Below, one piece after another: positions 15,596-18,903 of a stretch of DNA of 18,903 bases. The notes beneath the pieces were generated by a model, which worked only from the letters and a program-made list of their open reading frames with translations, had not been told where the DNA came from and ran no database searches. The DNA comes from JACAEY01 sp049700155. Its GTDB lineage: Bacteria; Nitrospirota; Thermodesulfovibrionia; Thermodesulfovibrionales; SM23-35. The stretch is from NCBI GenBank assembly GCA_049700155.1, contig JBNAVX010000044.1, positions 1-18,903 of the forward strand, read 5' to 3'. A program made the position numbers and the translations under genes. The stretch's first letter is position 1, and every line of letters starts with the position of its first letter.

Positions 15596-16416
15596 TAAAT
15601 CTCATAATATTAAAAATATTTGTATCTTTATTCCTTTTTTTATATCCTTCATTAGTCTTTTCTTATTCTATAACACTTTCATGGTATCCTCCGAGAACAA
15701 ATGCTGATGGAACCAAAGCTAATGATATAAAAGGCTATAATATTTACTACGGGACGCGTCCACGCCATTATGAGAATAAAATTAATGTAGGTGACGTTAC
15801 TACTTATAAAGTTAGTAACCTTAAACCCGGTCTTAAATATTATTTTTCTGTTACTGCATATGACAAACACAGAAATGAAAGTGATTTTTCAGATGAAGTA
15901 TCTTTAGAAAGATATAGTCTTATAGTTGATAAAAAAGGGACCGGAAAAGGTAAGGTAGTTTCAAATCCTGAAGGGATTAATTGTGGTACCGATTGTAAGG
16001 GAGTATATAAGCCAGGAACTATTATAACACTTACTGCAACTCCAAAAGAGGATTCAAAATTTTCTGGTTGGTCAAGTAACAAATGTAATGGCAAAGGCCA
16101 GTGTATATTAACAGTAAATGAAAATCTAATTATATCAGCAAATTTCTCCAGTAAAAATCCTCTCCCTAAAGAGCAACCAACTGTATTTACAGTTCAAGCT
16201 GGTGCTTTCAGTAAACCATTTTATGCAAATTACCTTTTATACTATCTTACCCAAAGAGGATATGATGCATATATGATTACTTCTGAAACAAAAGATGGTA
16301 AAAAGCTTTACAAGGTATGTGTAGGTAGATACACTAACCTTAGTGAAGCTGAATCTGTTGCTAATAGAATAAGAAGCACTGAAGTTTTTGAGGTGTTTGT
16401 TACTTCCTTAAAATAA
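15592..16416 (+). CDS. Secreted Fn3 - InlB_B-like repeat - SPOR protein
   Basis: A signal peptide (about residues 1-24, hydrophobic core IFVSLFLFLYPSLVF) is followed by a fibronectin type III domain (about 26-105: ITLSWYPP ... GYNIYYGT ... LKPGLKYYFSVTAYD). Next comes a Gly-rich bacterial repeat domain of the InlB_B/Flg_new type with paired cysteines (about 110-185: GKVVSNPEGINCGTDC ... FSGWSSNKCNGKGQC). The C-terminus is a SPOR domain (about 197-273: FTVQAGAFSKPFYANYLLYYL ... YKVCVGRYTNLSEAESVANRI). SPOR domains bind denuded peptidoglycan, so the protein is probably periplasmic at the wall or septum. The start is inferred from overlap with a leader ORF. Its Fn3 domain is related to that of the next gene. 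No enzymatic domain is seen. Confidence 0.85.
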   Translation: MINLIILKIFVSLFLFLYPSLVFSYSITLSWYPPRTNADGTKANDIKGYNIYYGTRPRHYENKINVGDVTTYKVSNLKPGLKYYFSVTAYDKHRNESDFSDEVSLERYSLIVDKKGTGKGKVVSNPEGINCGTDCKGVYKPGTIITLTATPKEDSKFSGWSSNKCNGKGQCILTVNENLIISANFSSKNPLPKEQPTVFTVQAGAFSKPFYANYLLYYLTQRGYDAYMITSETKDGKKLYKVCVGRYTNLSEAESVANRIRSTEVFEVFVTSLK

Positions 16417-16552
16417 AAAAATTCAATTGCTTGAAAAGTATTAATCATACTGTGACTATTGTCACTGCCTCTCTGTCAATTCATTTTTTATATTAAATCA
16501 AATCCAAAAGCAATAAAAACTTAAAAGATAATTTCGTGATTAATCGTTAATA

Positions 16553-16643
16553 CCTCTGCTCAGAGCAAACCCGTCGAAAGGCGGGGACGCAGAGCAACGG
16601 GACTGTGGACATAAAAGTCTAATGTCCGCCGAGCCGCCAGAGG
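16553..16643 (+). ncRNA. GEMM-I cyclic dinucleotide riboswitch, A20 (cGAMP-type) variant
   Basis: P1 is ccucug (16553-16558) with cagagg (16638-16643), 6 bp perfect. The core agAGCAAACC starts at 16562. P2 is cccguc-GAAA-ggcggg (16570-16585) with the conserved GAAA tetraloop, then GACGCAGAGC (16586-16595; the usual motif is GACGCAAAGC). P3 has a distal stem ggacau/augucc (16607-16612 and 16622-16627), and the 3' side is GCCGAGCCGCC. Counted as in the Vibrio Vc2 aptamer, position 20 is A (16564) rather than G; in Geobacter this change marks riboswitches for 3',3'-cGAMP. A weak -10-like GATAAT is at 16527-16532. The second A of the AAA after GACGC is G here, which is unusual. Ligand identity is inference. 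Confidence 0.92.
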
Positions 16644-16665
16644 GAAAATTCTCTGGCGGCTTTTT
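16633..16665 (+). terminator. Riboswitch expression platform: intrinsic terminator
   Basis: gccgccagag (16633-16642) and ctctggcggc (16651-16660) form a perfect 10-bp stem with an 8-base loop, followed by ttttt. The left arm includes the 3' strand of the riboswitch P1 stem (cagag), so aptamer closure and terminator formation exclude each other. Ligand binding should therefore prevent termination (an ON switch). Confidence 0.93.
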
Positions 16666-16696
16666 AATTATGACGAAAGGGGGTATCAGAAAAGAC

Positions 16697-18112
16697 ATGG
16701 ACGGAAAAGTATTAAAAATTAAAAGTATCCTCTTTTTTTACATCCTATTTACTTTTGTTACTTATTTATCCACCTTAGGCGGGTCATCAGCTTGCGCTAG
16801 TGTTGCTATACTTTTCTGGAATGAACCTCCCACAAATGATGATGGTTCACCTGTCACAGACCTCGCAGGATATAAAGTTTACTATGGTACTTCATCAAGA
16901 AATTATTCTGAATGTATTAATGTTGGTAACGTGAAAAATTACACAGTTAATAATCTGAAAGAAGGATTAACCTATTATTTTGCGGTCACTGCATATGATA
17001 TATTTGGAAATGAGAGTGGATATTCCAATGAGGCAATTAAGACGATACCTGTGGAGACATCTCAGGAAATACCTATAGAAATACCTTCGGAAGCATCTTC
17101 TATCAAAATTCCAACAACAGGACAGGTAGTAAGTTATGCTGTAGGAGATGACGGTTATATACAGTCCGGGATCGACTGGCCTGAGCCAAGATTCATAGAC
17201 AATGGTGATGGCACTATAACAGATAATCTTACAGGACTTATGTGGCTTAAGGATGGAGGATGCCTGAAGAAGAAAAAATGGAGTAATTCACTGGATACAA
17301 TAGCTTACTTCAATAACAACCCAGAATATTACAACTGCATGGAATATACTGCCAATTATTCAGACTGGAGACTCCCTGATGTAAAAGAGCTTGAGAGTCT
17401 TATAAACTATGGTGTCCCTAATTCAGCAGAATGGCTTAATTCTCAAGGCTTCATGAATATGAATAGCTTTTACTACTGGTCATCTACGACCCATCAGGCT
17501 AATTACCGTTATGCATGGATAGTTAAAATGTCTAATGGGAGAAAAATCCGTTACCTAAAATCTTATGGATACTATAATATTTTAGCAGTAAGAAATGGAG
17601 ATACAGAAGGCTTTTATGAAATAGCAAAGACAGGACAGGTAGTAAGTTATGCTGTAGGAGATGACGGTTATATACAGTCCGGGATCGACTGGCCTGAGCC
17701 AAGATTCATAGACAATGGTGATGGCACTATAACAGATAATCTTACAGGACTTATGTGGCTTAAGGATGGAGGATGCCTGAAGAAGAAAAAATGGAGTAAT
17801 TCACTGGATACAATAGCTTACTTCAATAACAACCCAGAATATTACAACTGCATGGAATATACTGCCAATTATTCAGACTGGAGACTCCCTGATGTAAAAG
17901 AGCTTGAGAGTCTTATAAACTATGGTGTCCCTAATTCAGCAGAATGGCTTAATTCTCAAGGCTTCATGAATATGAATAGCTTTTACTACTGGTCATCTAC
18001 GACCCATCAGGCTAATTACCGTTATGCATGGATAGTTAAAATGTCTAATGGGAGAAGGGAGTACGATTTAAAATTTAACAGATATTACATATTGCCAGTA
18101 CGAGGTAATTAG
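16697..18112 (+). CDS. Secreted Fn3 protein with two DUF1566 (Lcl-like) domains, riboswitch-controlled
   Basis: A signal peptide (core ILFFYILFTFVTYLSTLG) precedes an Fn3 domain (VAILFWNEPP ... GYKVYYGT ... LKEGLTYYFAVTAYD). Two DUF1566 domains follow, each with FIDNGDGTITDNLTGLMWLKDGG, YSDWRLPDVKELESLINYG, YYWSSTT and AWIVKMSNGR motifs. DUF1566/Lcl domains have a C-type-lectin-like fold and occur in surface and adhesion proteins. The copies are encoded by apparently identical 427-bp repeats and differ only in their last 25 residues or so. The frame is open from 16622, but that codon lies in the terminator. ATG 16697 gives a normal signal peptide; ATG 16670 is the alternative, and neither has an ideal ribosome binding site (aaaggggg ends 13 bases before 16697). 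The protein is exported to the periplasm or cell surface. Confidence 0.88.
   Translation: MDGKVLKIKSILFFYILFTFVTYLSTLGGSSACASVAILFWNEPPTNDDGSPVTDLAGYKVYYGTSSRNYSECINVGNVKNYTVNNLKEGLTYYFAVTAYDIFGNESGYSNEAIKTIPVETSQEIPIEIPSEASSIKIPTTGQVVSYAVGDDGYIQSGIDWPEPRFIDNGDGTITDNLTGLMWLKDGGCLKKKKWSNSLDTIAYFNNNPEYYNCMEYTANYSDWRLPDVKELESLINYGVPNSAEWLNSQGFMNMNSFYYWSSTTHQANYRYAWIVKMSNGRKIRYLKSYGYYNILAVRNGDTEGFYEIAKTGQVVSYAVGDDGYIQSGIDWPEPRFIDNGDGTITDNLTGLMWLKDGGCLKKKKWSNSLDTIAYFNNNPEYYNCMEYTANYSDWRLPDVKELESLINYGVPNSAEWLNSQGFMNMNSFYYWSSTTHQANYRYAWIVKMSNGRREYDLKFNRYYILPVRGN
17117..17543 (+). repeat. 427-bp direct repeat, copy 1 (DUF1566 domain)
   Basis: By direct reading it is base-for-base identical to 17630-18056, offset by 513 bp (171 codons, so in frame). 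The base before each copy differs (a and g), as does the base after (a and g). Confidence 0.9.
17630..18056 (+). repeat. 427-bp direct repeat, copy 2 (DUF1566 domain)
   Basis: This is the second copy, identical to 17117-17543 as far as can be read by eye. After it the sequence diverges at once: copy 1 continues to KIRYLKSYGYYNILAVRNG and copy 2 to REYDLKFNRYYILPVRGN. Confidence 0.9.
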
Positions 18113-18227
18113 CCTGAATTATGCATGAAAATAGCAGATGAATCCTGCCTCGAATGCGTCAAGCAAAGAGTACCTTGGATTTCCTGAAAACTTTTATTGT
18201 CATAATAGTAGGAAGTAGTTTTAAATA

Positions 18228-18755
18228 TCAGAATAGTATTCCAAACTGTCCACCTAATCTTAAGTTATTGAAATCATAGCTGGAACTTTCAAAATGTTCA
18301 GTTACCTGATATTTTACATTTATACCTATAAAGAAATTATTTATCATATAGTGTAAATCTCCAAAAAATTGGATACCAAATACCCAATCACTTCCCCTGT
18401 CTTCATCATCAGCATAATTATAAGAACCACCAGCACCTATATCTAAAACAAGATCAGGTTTGATTTTTAATGCATATTTAAAATTTAATTCGATAGGAAT
18501 AAAAATGTCATCTTCACTAATTGAATCTGCATATCCAACCTCTGCGCCAAGATACAAATTTGGAAGAATCTCATAAAATCCTTCAATTCCAGCATAGATA
18601 CCATTATCACTATCCTCAGTAAAGTTAATGTAATCCAGCTTCATTACAAGATTCCAAAGACCGAGAGGAGATTTCTGCTCTGCATAAGTAGATGAAGTAG
18701 ATGAAAATGTAAGAAAAATTAAGCCTATCAAAAAAGACAAAACTAATTTTTTCAT
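18228..18755 (-). CDS. Small outer-membrane beta-barrel protein
   Basis: A Sec signal peptide (MKKLVLSFLIGLIFLTFSSTSSTYA, cleavage near residue 25) is followed by about 150 residues of alternating polar/aromatic beta strands. The pattern (GIYAGIEGFYEI, LYLGAEVGYADS, LVLDIGAGGSY, FFGDLHYMI, FFIGINVKYQV, LRLGGQFGILF) ends in a C-terminal Phe, as outer-membrane proteins do. Size and pattern fit an eight-stranded OmpW/OmpA-N or Ail-like barrel (OMP_b-brl). The ATG at 18755 follows aaggggggcagtaac, a good ribosome binding site. A strong promoter lies just upstream, so it is probably its own unit, converging on the DUF1566 gene. Specific function is unknown. The 115-bp gap to the DUF1566 gene shows no clear terminator. 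Confidence 0.82.
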   Translation of the reverse strand: MKKLVLSFLIGLIFLTFSSTSSTYAEQKSPLGLWNLVMKLDYINFTEDSDNGIYAGIEGFYEILPNLYLGAEVGYADSISEDDIFIPIELNFKYALKIKPDLVLDIGAGGSYNYADDEDRGSDWVFGIQFFGDLHYMINNFFIGINVKYQVTEHFESSSYDFNNLRLGGQFGILF

Positions 18756-18805
18756 GTTACTGCCCCCCTTAAAATTGAATAATAGTGTTTTTTAACTCAC
18801 AGGTC

Positions 18806-18836
18806 AGTATATGAAAAAAGTGGCTCTGTTTGTCAA
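18806..18836 (-). promoter_or_regulatory. Sigma70-like promoter of the beta-barrel gene
   Basis: On the - strand TTGACA (18836-18831) is followed by either CATATA at 17-bp spacing (18813-18808) or TATACT at 19-bp spacing (18811-18806), about 50 bp before the ATG. The rest of the window's end (to 18903) shows no gene. Confidence 0.6.
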
Positions 18837-18903
18837 GAAAAATATTTATTGTTACGGAAAAATCATTTGTGTACTATTGGTAAAAATCATAATTGGACAC
18901 TTA

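Noticed and set aside
16622..16696. Start of the DUF1566 gene at ATG 16622
   Set aside because: This codon lies within the riboswitch P3/terminator region, has no ribosome binding site and would put a Pro/Gly-rich stretch before a normal signal peptide.
16937..18112. Diversity-generating retroelement target (DUF1566 domains with variable ends)
   Set aside because: The two tails do not differ mainly at adenines, there is no template repeat and there is no reverse transcriptase in the window.

Overview
The window is AT-rich bacterial DNA from a Gram-negative organism: it encodes an outer-membrane secretin, a small outer-membrane beta-barrel protein and lipoprotein signals. MSHA-type pilus genes, Fn3/DUF1566 surface proteins, many small palindromic repeats and a GEMM riboswitch of the type known from Geobacter suggest the Desulfobacterota/Nitrospirota neighbourhood. 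That placement is inference; no taxonomic marker gene is present.

Layout. (1) Positions 1-231 hold no convincing gene, only repeat fragments. (2) Positions 232-10367 (+) carry an MSHA-like type IV pilus assembly operon: a PilW/MshO-like minor prepilin, a PilX/MshP-like protein, MshI (a PilM-PilN fusion), MshJ (PilO-like), MshK (PilP-like), the secretin MshL, the ExeA-type ATPase MshM, the TPR protein MshN and the assembly ATPase MshE. Most junctions are 4-base overlaps (ATGA or TTGA). The exceptions are two palindrome-containing gaps, before mshM and before mshE. The platform protein MshG (PilC) is not in the window. (3) Positions 15157-10380 (-) form a second unit starting at a sigma70-like promoter: two MshA-like major pilins, a YfhO-family membrane protein, a SAM methyltransferase and a DPM1-like family 2 glycosyltransferase. 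This could supply and decorate the pilin. (4) Positions 15592-18112 (+) encode two secreted proteins with related Fn3 domains. The first ends in a SPOR domain. The second carries two DUF1566 domains and sits behind a riboswitch. (5) Positions 18228-18755 (-) encode a small outer-membrane beta-barrel protein.

Most notable points. A GEMM-I riboswitch at 16553-16643 has A, not G, at the ligand-discriminating position 20, which is the signature of 3',3'-cGAMP-sensing Geobacter riboswitches. Its P1 strand overlaps a perfect intrinsic terminator, so the ligand should switch the gene ON. The gene it controls contains an apparently identical 427-bp internal duplication. The yfhO-like gene has its conserved N-terminus split across two frames at an A9/T9 run. 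GC-rich palindromic repeats are inserted in frame in two coding regions, giving the peptide SPLxKGGIxGGL. At least four other palindromic interspersed repeats lie between genes.
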